A stretch of DNA of 64,000 bases, from the NCBI RefSeq assembly GCF_003633615.1, contig NZ_RBKU01000001.1, forward strand, positions 4,030,001 to 4,094,000. Reading direction: 5' to 3'. The position numbers and the translations under genes were made by a program. Shown one piece after another: positions 42,378 through 52,161 of this stretch (within the stretch, counting starts at the first letter, position 1; each line of letters begins with the position of its first letter). The stretch is from Mucilaginibacter gracilis. GTDB taxonomy: Bacteria; Bacteroidota; Bacteroidia; Sphingobacteriales; Sphingobacteriaceae. The notes beneath the pieces are model-generated. The model had not been told where the DNA came from, ran no database searches, and was given only the letters and a program-made list of their open reading frames with translations.

Positions 42378-42516
42378 CGAGCCTTATTCTGAAAATTAGC
42401 ATTGTAAATGGACACAACATGAGAAGCCGGGATGCCTATATTCAGCTATAGAACGATAAGTTGGGAACCATGACTGTAGTATTCTGATTATGTATAATTC
42501 CCAATAATAAGGCTCG
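42378..42516. repeat. 139-bp unit with 11-bp terminal inverted repeats
   Basis: CGAGCCTTATT at 42378-42388 and its exact inverse at 42506-42516. No ORF in between. It could be a long-range hairpin or a small non-autonomous element. Confidence 0.35.
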
Positions 42517-42548
42517 TATTATCAGTTAGTCTTTTTGCTGATTGAAAT

Positions 42549-42704
42549 ATGAAACAACAAGCCATAACTAAATTTTACAAAGAAATTGAGGGCCTCAATA
42601 TTAAGGCCAGGCATAGTTTGTTTATTTTTCTTTACAAAGCGATTCCATCCGGTATCAGCCCGCAACAAATGCTCTTTCCCCTAAAACCGAAAGCCCCTAT
42701 ATAA
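42549..42704 (+). CDS. possible 51-aa protein
   Basis: The ATG at 42549 opens a 51-codon frame (MKQQAITKFYKEIEGLNIKA ... SPQQML). Codon use is plausible and it precedes the TlpA-SusC-SusD cluster by 117 bp. There is no recognised motif or strong ribosome-binding site, so the call is tentative. Confidence 0.3.
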   Translation: MKQQAITKFYKEIEGLNIKARHSLFIFLYKAIPSGISPQQMLFPLKPKAPI

Positions 42705-42821
42705 TAATTCCCCTTTTTTAAAGAGCCTGACCGCTCCATTTTCTGATTATCTAACCACCCGTGAGCCGGGTGTAAAAGCAATTAACATAGCCGGTCGCGG
42801 GTTTTTAACCCTCAACCCACT

Positions 42822-44147
42822 ATGCAAAAAACGCTACTCACCATAGTATTGGCCACGCTTTGCTTAAATTTTAATGCCAATGCACAGGGCCGAAATAATA
42901 TTATAAAACCTCTTTCTATTGGTGATACTATTTCCGAAGTTATCTGGAAAATACCTTTACAGGTCATCAATGAACGCGCGGGTAAGAAAACTATCACTCT
43001 AAATGATTACCGCAATAAAAAATTAATCATTCTTGATTTTTGGGCTACCTGGTGCAGCTCATGTATTAACGCTTTTCCCAAACTTGACTCTTTGAGCACC
43101 AGTACTGTAGATGTCAAAATCTTACTCGTTAATGCAAAACGCACACGAGATACTAAAGCCAAAATAGATGCCGTATTCAAACGCATAACAACAACAAAGG
43201 CTACTTTATTTTCAGTACCTACCATTGCTAATGACACGGTATTTGACAAATTATTTCCACACAACATACTACCTCACTATGTGTGGATTTATCAGGGAAA
43301 GATATTGGCATCTACTGACTCTTATGAAGTTACAGGGAAAAATATTGCTGCTGTTTTAAAAGACCCTGCGCATTCATTTGTTGTTAAATCTGATCGGATC
43401 AGTTTTGATTACCGAAAATCTTTCAGGACAAATTTAGGTAAAGAGGCCGATTCCGCGATGTTGACCACCAGCATGATCATGCGTTACCTACCGGGATTGG
43501 TCAGTTCAAAAAATAATTATGAGGATGGAAACAGGAAAAGGTACTATTTTATAAACAGGCCACTAATTAGCCTCTACCAGTTTGCATTCAATTGTTCACC
43601 AAACCGTATCCTGGTAGATACAAAGGACGGACGGCAATTTCCATATCAAAATAAAAATGTCAAAAGTGATGAAATGGGCGATTGGCGTAAGAATAACCTT
43701 TTTTCATACGAACTGATCATACCCAATACAGAACCGGAAGACCGGGTATGTGCAAAAATGCTATCCGACCTTAACCTGTATTTTCAACTGGATGGAAAAA
43801 AAGAACAGCGTGTCGTAGATTGTTATGTCTTGTCCCGTTCTAATAACATTACGCTATTACCTCATGCCGGAGAAGCAAAAGCCATTAGATTAAATAAACG
43901 TCAAGACAGTTTGGTTGTCACTAATACAACCGTAAAAGAACTTACAGATTACCTGAATTACTACCCTTCTTTTAAAGACACGATGCCTATAGTGGTGGAC
44001 GAAACCAATTATCCAACGCCAGTAGATATGCTTCTTTCATCCGCTGGAATGGATGACATTAATTCATTGAATACTTCTTTAAAAAGATATGGCTTTACCC
44101 TCATCCGGCAAAAACGCACAATAGAAATGTGTGTGATCACTAACTGA
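42822..44147 (+). CDS. TlpA-like thioredoxin-fold protein, secreted
   Basis: 441 aa. Signal peptide MQKTLLTIVLATLCLNFNANAQ. A thioredoxin domain (about residues 55-180) has LIILDFWATWCSSCINAFPKLD with the redox pair CSSC. The following ~250 residues are of the unknown type often fused to TlpA-like proteins next to SusC/SusD genes. It should act in the periplasm or at the outer membrane, perhaps reducing disulfides of the imported substrate. It is the first gene of a three-gene uptake module, 43 bp before the SusC gene. Confidence 0.88.
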   Translation: MQKTLLTIVLATLCLNFNANAQGRNNIIKPLSIGDTISEVIWKIPLQVINERAGKKTITLNDYRNKKLIILDFWATWCSSCINAFPKLDSLSTSTVDVKILLVNAKRTRDTKAKIDAVFKRITTTKATLFSVPTIANDTVFDKLFPHNILPHYVWIYQGKILASTDSYEVTGKNIAAVLKDPAHSFVVKSDRISFDYRKSFRTNLGKEADSAMLTTSMIMRYLPGLVSSKNNYEDGNRKRYYFINRPLISLYQFAFNCSPNRILVDTKDGRQFPYQNKNVKSDEMGDWRKNNLFSYELIIPNTEPEDRVCAKMLSDLNLYFQLDGKKEQRVVDCYVLSRSNNITLLPHAGEAKAIRLNKRQDSLVVTNTTVKELTDYLNYYPSFKDTMPIVVDETNYPTPVDMLLSSAGMDDINSLNTSLKRYGFTLIRQKRTIEMCVITN

Positions 44148-44190
44148 ATGGGTAACAAAAAAATCATTCTCATTTTAAACCGCACCCCAC

Positions 44191-47100
44191 ATGAAAAAAA
44201 TATACCTTTTTATAATCTTGGTTTCAGATCTTTTTTATGCTTCAGCACAGACGACAAAAATTACAGGAACTATAATTGACGCGGAATCTCACCAACCCTT
44301 ACAGGGAGCCTCGATTATCCTTAAAAAAAATGCTCAATATACGATCTCAGATATAGATGGTCATTTTAGAATATCTCTTACCCGTGCAGACACATTAATT
44401 GTAACTCATATAGGTTATGCACGTTTAGCAATGCCTGTAAGTTCTGCTAACTCGTCACAATTGTTGATCTCGATGAAAAGCACTTATTCGCAATTGAAAG
44501 AAGTTACAGTAAGCACAGGTTATCAAACCTTACCAAAAGAAAGGGCAACAGGTTCATTTACGCAAATTGATAATAAAACATTCAATGAACAGGTCAGCAC
44601 TGATGTTATTAGCCGGTTGGAGGCAGTGGCCAACAGTGTTTCCGTGTCCCGAAAAACGGCAGGAAATACTGCTCAACTAATGGTACGCGGATTGAGCACG
44701 ATACAAGGTGTGAAGCAACCTTTGATTATCGTTGATAATTTTCCTTACGATGGCGATATCAATAACATTAACCCTAATGAGGTACAGGATATTACCATTT
44801 TGAAAGATGCCGCTGCCGCATCTGTTTGGGGCACTAAAGCAGGGAATGGTGTAATTGTCATCACTACTAAAAAAGGGAAATTCAATCAAAAAACCGCGGT
44901 TGAAGGAAATGCCATAACGACTATTACCGACAAACCGAACCTTTTTTATCTGCCACAGATGTCATCCAACGATTTTATCAATGTGGAGCAGTTTTTATTT
45001 AGTAAAGGTTATCGTTTTTCCGATACTGCCAGTACAGGTCACCCGCCCTTTTCTCCAGTTTATGAAATCCTATTAAAACAACAGAACGGCCAGCTTTCCC
45101 AGGCGGCTGCAACCGCACAGATTAATGCGCTCCGTAATCTTGATGTCCGAAATGATTTGAATAAATATTTTTATCAGAAAGCGGTCAACCAGCAATACTC
45201 AATCAATATGAACGGTGGAAGCAATAATATTGCCTGGTTGGTCTTTGCAGGATATGATAAGAATATCAATGAATTGAACGCCAAGAATGACCGGCTCAAT
45301 ATCAGAACCCAAAATACTTTTAGTCTTGCCAAGAATCTGCAACTTTCTGTCGGGGCAGTATACACACAGACGAATAACACAAGCGGCAAACCTTCCTATT
45401 CCGATATATCAACCAGTATTGGCAGTATTCCGCCTTATACTCAAATAGCTGATGCAAACGGCAACCCGCTGCCTGTTGCGAAAGATTACCGATTAAGCTA
45501 TATCAATTCAGCTGGCAGCGGAAAGTTGCTGGACTGGAACTATTATCCGCTCACCGACTACCAGCATGTAAATAAAACTATTAAAGGCAATGACCTTTTA
45601 GCCAATCTTGGCTTAAATTACAAAATAACATCATGGCTGAACGCTGATATTAAATACCAGTTTGAGAAGCAGCAGGTCACAAACAATACCATTTATGATG
45701 CAAACAGTTATTATGCTCGCAATTTGATTAACCAGTTTACGCAAATTAACCAGACTTTTAATACCGTTCTAAATGTAATTCCGAAAGGGGGCATCTATGA
45801 TCTTTCTATCAATAATATCACGTCAAATGACGTAAGAGGTCAGTTAAACTTCAATAAGACAAGCGGCAAATTTGACATCAGCGCCATTGCAGGCGGTGAA
45901 ATTAGTCAAAAGGCATTAGATCAAAACAGTTACCGGGTATATGGTTATGACGGCAACATCTTAACAACAACTAATGTAGACTACGCTAATTCTTATCCGA
46001 CCTTCGTTCAGGGAATTTACAGCTTTATTCCATCCAACGTTAATTTCCTTAAAAATCTGAACCGCTATGTATCCACCTATGCAAACGCCGCGCTAACTTA
46101 TGATGAAAAATATACACTGTCACTAAGCGGGCGCAGGGATGCCTCAAACCTGTTTGGCGTTTCCACGAATAATAAATGGACACCATTATGGTCTTCGGGG
46201 TTGAGTTGGGATATATCAAAAGAGAAATTTTATAATAGTAAGCTTGTTCCCTATTTGAAATTGCGGGCAACTTATGGGTACAGTGGCAATGTAAACCCTG
46301 ATGCAACCGCAGTTACGACAGTTGCATATAATATTACCTCACCCTATACACAGACACCTACAGCGGTGATTGACAAATTTTACAATCCCGATTTAAGATG
46401 GGAAAAAGTCGGTATCTTAAATATTGGTCTTGATTTTAAAATGCTGAATAACAGGATAAGCGGAAGCCTGGAATATTACCGTAAAAATGCCACTGACCTT
46501 TTTGGTAGTGTCCCTGTGGATTATACGGTAGGCTTGGTCAATACCACTATTGTTAAAAATGTAGCGAGTATGCAGGGTAATGGTGCCGACCTGGAACTTA
46601 ATTCCATCAACTTAGACGGGGCAGTCAAATGGTTAACCAATATCAATTTGAGCTACTATCGGGACAAGATAACCAACTATTATTTGAGTTCATACCAAGG
46701 CAGTAATTTTGTCAATGGCGGGCAGTTAATTGCTGGCATTATCGGCAAACCGGTTTATTCAATATTTTCCTATAAATGGGCTGGATTAGACCCGGCCACG
46801 GGCGACCCACAGGGTTATCTAAACGGGCAGGTTAGCAAAGATTATTTGAATATAACGGGGAGCGGTACCACGATAAATGATTTGAAATATAATGGCCCGG
46901 CATTCCCTGTTATTTTTGGTTCGATGGGTAATACAGTTTCGTATAAGAATCTGTCTATTACCGCAAGGGTTCTATATAAGTTTGGCTATTATTTTCAAAG
47001 ACAATCAATCAGTTATTCTTCTCTTTTTGCCAATAACGTAGGTCATTCTGATTATAGTCTGCGCTGGCAGAAAACCGGTGATGAGAAAGCCACTAATGTG

Positions 47101-47385
47101 CCGTCCATTGTTTACCCTGCCGACCCGGCACGTGATGCATTTTATAATGGATCAGAGGCGTTGGTTGACAGGGCTGATAACATCAGGTTACAATACATCA
47201 ATATCAATTATTCCTTTAAGCTTAGACCATCTGCCAGCGGCTTCAATAAGCTACAGGCATTTGTTGTGTTTAACAATTTAGGAATAATCTGGAAAGCAAC
47301 CCATGCACCCGTAGATCCTGATTATAACAGTTCGGTTATACCACCTTCTAAATCAATTAGTTTAGGCATTAAAGGAACATTTTAA
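44191..47385 (+). CDS. SusC/RagA-type TonB-linked outer membrane receptor
   Basis: 1064 aa, full length for SusC. Signal peptide ending YASAQ, a carboxypeptidase-regulatory-like domain (ITGTIIDAESHQPLQGASI ... DIDGHFRI), then the plug with the SusC signature LMVRGLSTIQGVKQPLIIVDNFP and EVQDITILKDAAAASVWGTKAGNGVIVITTKKG. The barrel ends with a typical terminal strand (ISLGIKGTF). It imports oligomeric substrates through the outer membrane using TonB energy. The paired SusD gene follows after 31 bp. Confidence 0.95.
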   Translation: MKKIYLFIILVSDLFYASAQTTKITGTIIDAESHQPLQGASIILKKNAQYTISDIDGHFRISLTRADTLIVTHIGYARLAMPVSSANSSQLLISMKSTYSQLKEVTVSTGYQTLPKERATGSFTQIDNKTFNEQVSTDVISRLEAVANSVSVSRKTAGNTAQLMVRGLSTIQGVKQPLIIVDNFPYDGDINNINPNEVQDITILKDAAAASVWGTKAGNGVIVITTKKGKFNQKTAVEGNAITTITDKPNLFYLPQMSSNDFINVEQFLFSKGYRFSDTASTGHPPFSPVYEILLKQQNGQLSQAAATAQINALRNLDVRNDLNKYFYQKAVNQQYSINMNGGSNNIAWLVFAGYDKNINELNAKNDRLNIRTQNTFSLAKNLQLSVGAVYTQTNNTSGKPSYSDISTSIGSIPPYTQIADANGNPLPVAKDYRLSYINSAGSGKLLDWNYYPLTDYQHVNKTIKGNDLLANLGLNYKITSWLNADIKYQFEKQQVTNNTIYDANSYYARNLINQFTQINQTFNTVLNVIPKGGIYDLSINNITSNDVRGQLNFNKTSGKFDISAIAGGEISQKALDQNSYRVYGYDGNILTTTNVDYANSYPTFVQGIYSFIPSNVNFLKNLNRYVSTYANAALTYDEKYTLSLSGRRDASNLFGVSTNNKWTPLWSSGLSWDISKEKFYNSKLVPYLKLRATYGYSGNVNPDATAVTTVAYNITSPYTQTPTAVIDKFYNPDLRWEKVGILNIGLDFKMLNNRISGSLEYYRKNATDLFGSVPVDYTVGLVNTTIVKNVASMQGNGADLELNSINLDGAVKWLTNINLSYYRDKITNYYLSSYQGSNFVNGGQLIAGIIGKPVYSIFSYKWAGLDPATGDPQGYLNGQVSKDYLNITGSGTTINDLKYNGPAFPVIFGSMGNTVSYKNLSITARVLYKFGYYFQRQSISYSSLFANNVGHSDYSLRWQKTGDEKATNVPSIVYPADPARDAFYNGSEALVDRADNIRLQYININYSFKLRPSASGFNKLQAFVVFNNLGIIWKATHAPVDPDYNSSVIPPSKSISLGIKGTF

Positions 47386-47416
47386 GATTTATATCTCATA
47401 TCGTAAAAATACAGTT

Positions 47417-48787
47417 ATGTCAAATATTAAAAGAACTATCATTTTACTATATATCGTACTGGTTGCCAGTTCATTGTATGGTTGCAAAAAATTCTTGGAC
47501 GCAAAACCGGACAGTAAACTGGTTGTGCCGTCAACAGTCGGCGACGTGCAGGCATTGTTAGACTACTATCCGAGGGTGAACAACTTTGGCGCATCTGCAT
47601 GCGAATCAAGTGCTGATAATTATTACCTGACAGATGCCGATTGGTCGGCTTTAACCAATCCGGACAACCAGCGAATGTATATTTGGGGGAAGGATCACCT
47701 ATTTACGACTTCGCCAAATACATGGGGGCAATTATATGACGTAATTAATATTGCTAATACCAGTCTGTTGAGCCTTAGCAGTATAGAAAGGTCATCCGCC
47801 AATGCAGCCGATTGGGACAATGCTAAAGGCCAGGCATTGTATTTGAGATCACAATCCTTTTTGCAAGCCGCAGCGATTTGGTGCTTAGCTTATGATCCGA
47901 ATACAGCATCGACCGACTTGGGACTGCCATTAAGATTAGACCCGGACTTCAATAAACCTTCTGTTCGGTCATCAGTTGCAGCAACCTATCAGCAAATCAT
48001 AACAGACCTTAACATAGCTATCCGTCTGCTACCTGTAAAACCACTTCAGGTAATGCGCTCATCAAAACCAGCAGCTTATGCTTTATTAGCCAGAACCTAC
48101 CTTTTTATGCGGGATTATAATAAAGCAGGTTTACACGCTGATTCTTGTTTGCAATTAAATAGCACACTCATAGATTACAATACCCTTTCAGCAACCGCTA
48201 CATTTCCATTCAAACAGTTCAATGCCGAGGTGCTCGTAGAAAATTTCGTGCCTGTCCCCCCGAACCTTAGTAAAGTCAGAGCGAAAATTGTAGCCGATCT
48301 ATACAACTCCTATTCCAGTAATGATCTACGAAAATCGGTCTTTTTCAGTAAGAATAGTGATGGAAGTTTTGGATTTAAAGGCAGTTACGAGGGAAGTAAT
48401 GGCCTGTTTGGGGGTATAGCAACAGATGAAGTTTACTTAATACGGGCTGAATGTGCAGCAAGGCAGGGAAACGCAACGCAAGCTATGACTGACTTGAACA
48501 CCCTGTTGAAAACAAGATATTCTAACAAAATTGTTTACACTCCTTTGAGTGCCGCAACAGCGAATGATGCCTTAAATATTATTTTGGTAGAGAGAAGAAA
48601 GGAACTGCTATATCGCTGTTTACGATGGATGGACTTGAAGCGTTTAAATAAAGTCGGTGCCAATATTACTTTAACGAGAACGGTAAACGGACAAACCTAC
48701 ACTTTGCCGCCAAATGACCCAAAGTATGCGCTACCCATTCCTGAAGACGTGATTGCATTGTCTGGAATGCCACAGAATCCGCGCTAA
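47417..48787 (+). CDS. SusD/RagB-family surface lipoprotein
   Basis: 456 aa. Lipoprotein signal with lipidated Cys23 in SLYGCKKFLDAKPD. Helical TPR-like core (AAWDNAKGQALYLRSQSFLQAAAIWCLAY, AYALLARTYLFMRDYNKAGLHADSCL) and the C-terminal ERRKELLYRCLRWMDLKRLNK typical of SusD. It is the lid subunit that binds substrate above the SusC barrel. No glycosidase or peptidase is encoded nearby, and the TlpA partner hints at a peptide or disulfide-bearing substrate rather than starch. Confidence 0.94.
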   Translation: MSNIKRTIILLYIVLVASSLYGCKKFLDAKPDSKLVVPSTVGDVQALLDYYPRVNNFGASACESSADNYYLTDADWSALTNPDNQRMYIWGKDHLFTTSPNTWGQLYDVINIANTSLLSLSSIERSSANAADWDNAKGQALYLRSQSFLQAAAIWCLAYDPNTASTDLGLPLRLDPDFNKPSVRSSVAATYQQIITDLNIAIRLLPVKPLQVMRSSKPAAYALLARTYLFMRDYNKAGLHADSCLQLNSTLIDYNTLSATATFPFKQFNAEVLVENFVPVPPNLSKVRAKIVADLYNSYSSNDLRKSVFFSKNSDGSFGFKGSYEGSNGLFGGIATDEVYLIRAECAARQGNATQAMTDLNTLLKTRYSNKIVYTPLSAATANDALNIILVERRKELLYRCLRWMDLKRLNKVGANITLTRTVNGQTYTLPPNDPKYALPIPEDVIALSGMPQNPR

Positions 48788-48790
48788 ATA

Positions 48791-48824
48791 AAAACGAGTA
48801 TAGTAAATACACTATACTCGTTTT
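48791..48824. terminator. strong bidirectional terminator
   Basis: AAAACGAGTATAGT pairs perfectly with ACTATACTCGTTTT, 6-nt loop, 14-bp stem. It lies between the SusD stop and the convergent 132-aa gene. Confidence 0.9.
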
Positions 48825-48844
48825 ATTTAAGGTTTATAAATTAT

Positions 48845-49243
48845 TTATAAGTCCTTAAAGCTAACAATATTCACAGGCAAACTATGCGCTTGCTGATACG
48901 AAAGATATTGCGCTAATGTTGAATAATTAGCGTTCTCCGTAAACGAGATTTCGCAAGGCACGGTGGTTGCCCCGCCGCAATTGTCAGGTTCCGTGCTTGT
49001 ATAATTGCTACTGGTATAAATAGCAGAACCGGAGGGGGCGGTATCAGGGGTGTAATACCAAACCTCTGTCGCAAATTTGCGCACAGCTTTTTTGTGGTGG
49101 TTTGACTTATTAACTGCGGAATTTCCTTTGGAATCAGCAGTTTTATTACCTTCAGCTTTAACAACAAAGCCGATACCTACAATTGCAAAAAACAATGCTA
49201 TAAATGAAATGGCGCGTTGCCATTTTTTTTGTGAAGTTGCCAT
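48845..49243 (-). CDS. exported small protein with paired Cys (DUF6520-like)
   Basis: 132 aa. N-terminal membrane or signal helix (ISFIALFFAIVGIGFVVKAEG), then a Lys/Asn-rich linker and a C-terminal region VWYYTPDTAPSGSAIYTS ... PDNCGGATTVPCEISF. The W-Y...NC....PC pattern resembles DUF6520 proteins of Bacteroidota, whose role is unknown. It is convergent with the SusD gene and separated by a strong terminator. Confidence 0.6.
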   Translation of the reverse strand: MATSQKKWQRAISFIALFFAIVGIGFVVKAEGNKTADSKGNSAVNKSNHHKKAVRKFATEVWYYTPDTAPSGSAIYTSSNYTSTEPDNCGGATTVPCEISFTENANYSTLAQYLSYQQAHSLPVNIVSFKDL

Positions 49244-49321
49244 AAGCAGTATTATGCATTTTACAGGAAATGCGTACCTTTAACTTGAAAATTAGGTTAA
49301 TTAATTTTTAAGGCAAGCCCG

Positions 49322-49630
49322 TCACGGCTGCCCGAGAGAAAGACCGGTCTGCTTCAGACTGGTCTTTTTCATTTCTATTGATTGGGTATCTCCTTGTTCG
49401 GTGCAACCCGTGAATAAGGCAAACTTACGGTCATGGATGTTTTTGTTAGCAATTCTCTTTTGGGCGTAAGCGCGATAAAGAAAAGGCCGGATGTTATGGT
49501 AATAACACAGACCTACAGCCATGTACTTCAGGATGAAACGGCTGCATAGCGTTGCTATAGCGGCCAGCATGGTCTTGTAGGCTATTGCCTCTGCCATGTC
49601 CCTGATTGTTGCTGCATCTAACGTTTTCAT
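49322..49630 (-). CDS. doubtful hypothetical ORF
   Basis: About 102 aa from the ATG at 49630 (MKTLDAATIRDMAEAIAYKT). The N-terminal half looks protein-like, with a helix LAAIATLCSRFILKYMAVGL. The C-terminal codons run through a hairpin terminator (49339-49367), which argues against the full frame. No domain recognised. Confidence 0.3.
   Translation of the reverse strand: MKTLDAATIRDMAEAIAYKTMLAAIATLCSRFILKYMAVGLCYYHNIRPFLYRAYAQKRIANKNIHDRKFALFTGCTEQGDTQSIEMKKTSLKQTGLSLGQP
49339..49367. terminator. hairpin terminator
   Basis: AAAGACCGGTCTG pairs with CAGACTGGTCTTT (one G-T pair), 3-nt loop, followed by TTC. It could end leftward or rightward transcription. Confidence 0.65.
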
Positions 49631-49892
49631 CTGCTTACATTTTTTCACTTTGCTTAACCCGGCCATACGACCTTGATATGGCCTGCCCTGTTTGCTTATT
49701 TGCACTTATCGTCGTGCCAACGTTCCTTGTGCCGTTCCGGTAAAAACTTGCCAATACCGCCGGTTTCTGCACTGATGATCGCTTCAATTGAAGGGGGCGA
49801 TCATCGTAGCTCTATGCACTTCTACGCCCGGAAAGGGCGCTATGAAAAGCCGGTATTCCCCATCCATATTTTTAATATTATCGACCGCCCGC

Positions 49893-50312
49893 CTATCGTT
49901 TTGGCTGGCTTTTATGCTTTGCCTTTTCCAATTTGTCTAATAGCTCCTTCCGCCTTCCTGCGCAATTGATGGGGTTGTCCTTTTGAGCCAGGTAACGTTT
50001 TACATCTTGGTTCCCTGCTTTCGCCATCGCTTCCAGTGTCGTATCGCTGTACTGGTCTTCACAAGTACAGGTTACCACTGGAATTGGCCAGCCCGGTGGC
50101 ATGAAAAGCCTTAATAGCGTTGTTTCTATCAGCATGATCAATAAGAACACGCACAACTTGACCGGGTCAATCTTTCGCAGTAACGGGATACGCATGTAAG
50201 CCCCAAGCACCCGACTTAGCCAGCTTTCTTTTTTCATTTCGTTATGCCCGTCATAACGGTTAACCTCTTGCCCTTCATCATCGCCATCCGGTTGAGGATT
50301 CTTTATTGCCAT
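49893..50312 (-). CDS. hypothetical single-pass membrane protein
   Basis: 139 aa. A polar N-terminus precedes one strong membrane helix (VKLCVFLLIMLIETTLLRLFM) and an extracytoplasmic part with CTCEDQYSDTTLEAMAKAGNQDVKRYLAQKDNPINC. Cys residues could form a disulfide. The C-terminus is a charged helix. No family recognised. It is divergent from the LytTR gene. Confidence 0.55.
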   Translation of the reverse strand: MAIKNPQPDGDDEGQEVNRYDGHNEMKKESWLSRVLGAYMRIPLLRKIDPVKLCVFLLIMLIETTLLRLFMPPGWPIPVVTCTCEDQYSDTTLEAMAKAGNQDVKRYLAQKDNPINCAGRRKELLDKLEKAKHKSQPKR

Positions 50313-50380
50313 TTGGTTAATTGCTTAATACAAAGGTATATTGGTTTTTACTGAAATTTTTCAGGCGGACGGAACCAATT

Positions 50381-50477
50381 TATGCGAAACGTACAAAAAC
50401 GGGCTTGAACCGTCATTTTTTTTAAGCCGTTTGTGTTATTTTATGTGAAACGTACAAAAACAGGGGTTGAACCGTCA
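50381..50477. repeat. direct repeat pair upstream of the LytTR gene
   Basis: TATGYGAAACGTACAAAAAC at 50381-50400 and 50442-50461, each followed by a TTGAACCGTCA block (ending 50415 and 50477). Period 61 bp. The right copy ends about 165 bp before the LytTR ATG, so these are candidate regulator-binding sites. Confidence 0.7.
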
Positions 50478-50642
50478 ACTTTTTTGCTGAATCCCCCGGT
50501 GTAAGCAATTTCACTTAGGTTGATTTTGTAATTTTAGGTTAACATATACCCGCTGATGAAAACATCATAAGCAGTCTACGCTACACCTAACAGGAATAAA
50601 TGCCAATGACCGCTTTATCGCCGGGTGTAAAAACTTAAGCCG

Positions 50643-51542
50643 ATGAAAAAACGCGCAGTGGCATGGTTACGTTTACATTTAAGGGAAGGTCCGTATCCCA
50701 ATAGCCCGCTATTGCTGCTGCTCGCTTTTTTGGCCGGGATCTACGCGTTATGTCCTTTACCATCTGAACCGTTCTTTAAGCTGGTCACTCACCTGTGGTT
50801 TCTCTATTCTTTTACCGCGCTCTTTACGATTGCTAATGGACAGATCATTATCATTAACTTGATCTGTAAGCGGCTGGATATAAAGTATGACTGGGAGACA
50901 CAGTTTTGGTTAAGGCTCGTATGGCAGCTCTTGTTAGGCTTACCGCTTCCCGTTATTGCATCCTTATTGGTCAGCTGGCTATTTTTTCCGTTCGATCAGC
51001 ATAGCGCACGTTATGCCTATACGGGCTATATGCTTAAAGAGATCCTCAATATGGCCGTTAACTTTAACGGCTTATACCTGTTCTGCAATTTCTATTACCA
51101 CCATCAGAACAAACCTGTAAAAGAAATAGCCATAACGGAAATAGAACGGCAGCCATCCTATGCAGACTACCTGTACCTGCGGATTTCGGATGAAAAGGAA
51201 GAACTCCGGGTACGGGTAAGCGATATTGCTTATATCTATCGCACGGAAACAGGCCCTTTGGTGCTTCGGCGGCACGATGCAAGTTCGGTCATTTTCTGGG
51301 AATCACTCAACGCAGTACAAAAGCTACTCGACCCGGAAATCTTTTGCCGGGCCAGCCGCAATTTCATCATCACCCGCGATGCTGTCGATAGAACGAGAAA
51401 ACATCCCGACCGGGGTATGACCCTGGAACTGATACCCCCATGCGATGAAATCGCCAAAGTCAGCAAGGACGCGAAGAAAGAGGTTGAGGCGTGGATCAAA
51501 AACGAGGTACGCTCATTAACAGATGACGAAACCAAAAGCTAA
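50643..51542 (+). CDS. membrane-anchored LytTR DNA-binding regulator
   Basis: 299 aa. Four or so membrane helices fill residues ~22-155 (PLLLLLAFLAGIYALC, LWFLYSFTALFTIANGQIIIINLI, WLRLVWQLLLGLPLPVIASLLVSWLFF, MAVNFNGLYLFCNFYY). A LytTR domain follows: RISDEKEELRVRVSDIAYIYRTE ... ESLNAVQKLLDPEIFCRASRNFIITRDAV. It therefore combines a membrane sensor with direct DNA binding, without a receiver domain. The duplicated motif upstream could be its own operator. Confidence 0.82.
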   Translation: MKKRAVAWLRLHLREGPYPNSPLLLLLAFLAGIYALCPLPSEPFFKLVTHLWFLYSFTALFTIANGQIIIINLICKRLDIKYDWETQFWLRLVWQLLLGLPLPVIASLLVSWLFFPFDQHSARYAYTGYMLKEILNMAVNFNGLYLFCNFYYHHQNKPVKEIAITEIERQPSYADYLYLRISDEKEELRVRVSDIAYIYRTETGPLVLRRHDASSVIFWESLNAVQKLLDPEIFCRASRNFIITRDAVDRTRKHPDRGMTLELIPPCDEIAKVSKDAKKEVEAWIKNEVRSLTDDETKS

Positions 51543-52139
51543 TGCCCCGGTTGCGGCCAGCGGCGACACGCCACCCGCGATAAGGCGGGTTACCTGCCAC
51601 CGCCCGCCTCTCCTCGCGCAGCAAGACGGAGATTCGCTGCGCTCATAACCGACTTGCTTTTCCCCTCGCTGGTGAAAAAAGAAAGAGAACCCAATTACAC
51701 CGCAGTCGCAAAGATAGCCCATGCCGGGATCACCCGTCAAGGCTATAACGAGCGGACGGGAGTTGTTCGCTTTCAGCGGCCCCGTCCGGCCTTGACAGTT
51801 GACCCGGCTACGCGCTTTTGGTGGCTAAGCGATGAAAATGGGTTGGTGTGCGTAATTACTTGCAAGGCGGCCATGTCCGCTCTTACAGCCAGGGGGCGGG
51901 TTGGGTTTGGCTGTCGGTTCATTATGCCATCATATTCCGTTTTTTAAGCCTTACAGGGATTTTAAAACGCAAATGAAGGACATGCGGCAATCCTTATAGC
52001 GTTTGTATTCTAAGAATCTTAAAAGCCGGTCAAGACCTACTGAATCTTATTTGAAGTTTCAAACCCGAATTGCTAAATTACAAAGCATATAATTTGATAA
52101 ATATTGTATTAATTCGTATCTTTATGTCATAAGATTTGC
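51543..52139. other. GC-rich non-coding stretch near the right end of the island
   Basis: G+C-rich relative to its neighbours, with an inverted pair CACCCGC/GCGGGT just after the LytTR stop. A 97-codon frame (51654-51947) has atypical composition and is not supported. It may contain decayed mobile-element sequence. Confidence 0.4.
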
Positions 52140-52161
52140 AATTAATCTGTAGCAAAAAAGT

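Noticed and set aside
49673-49969. 98-codon plus-strand ORF
   Set aside because: It lies antisense across the start of a doubtful ORF and the 3' end of the 139-aa membrane gene, with no domain-like sequence.
51654-51947. 97-codon ORF near the right end of the island
   Set aside because: Atypical composition, no motif, and overlapping frames on the other strand in the same GC-rich stretch.
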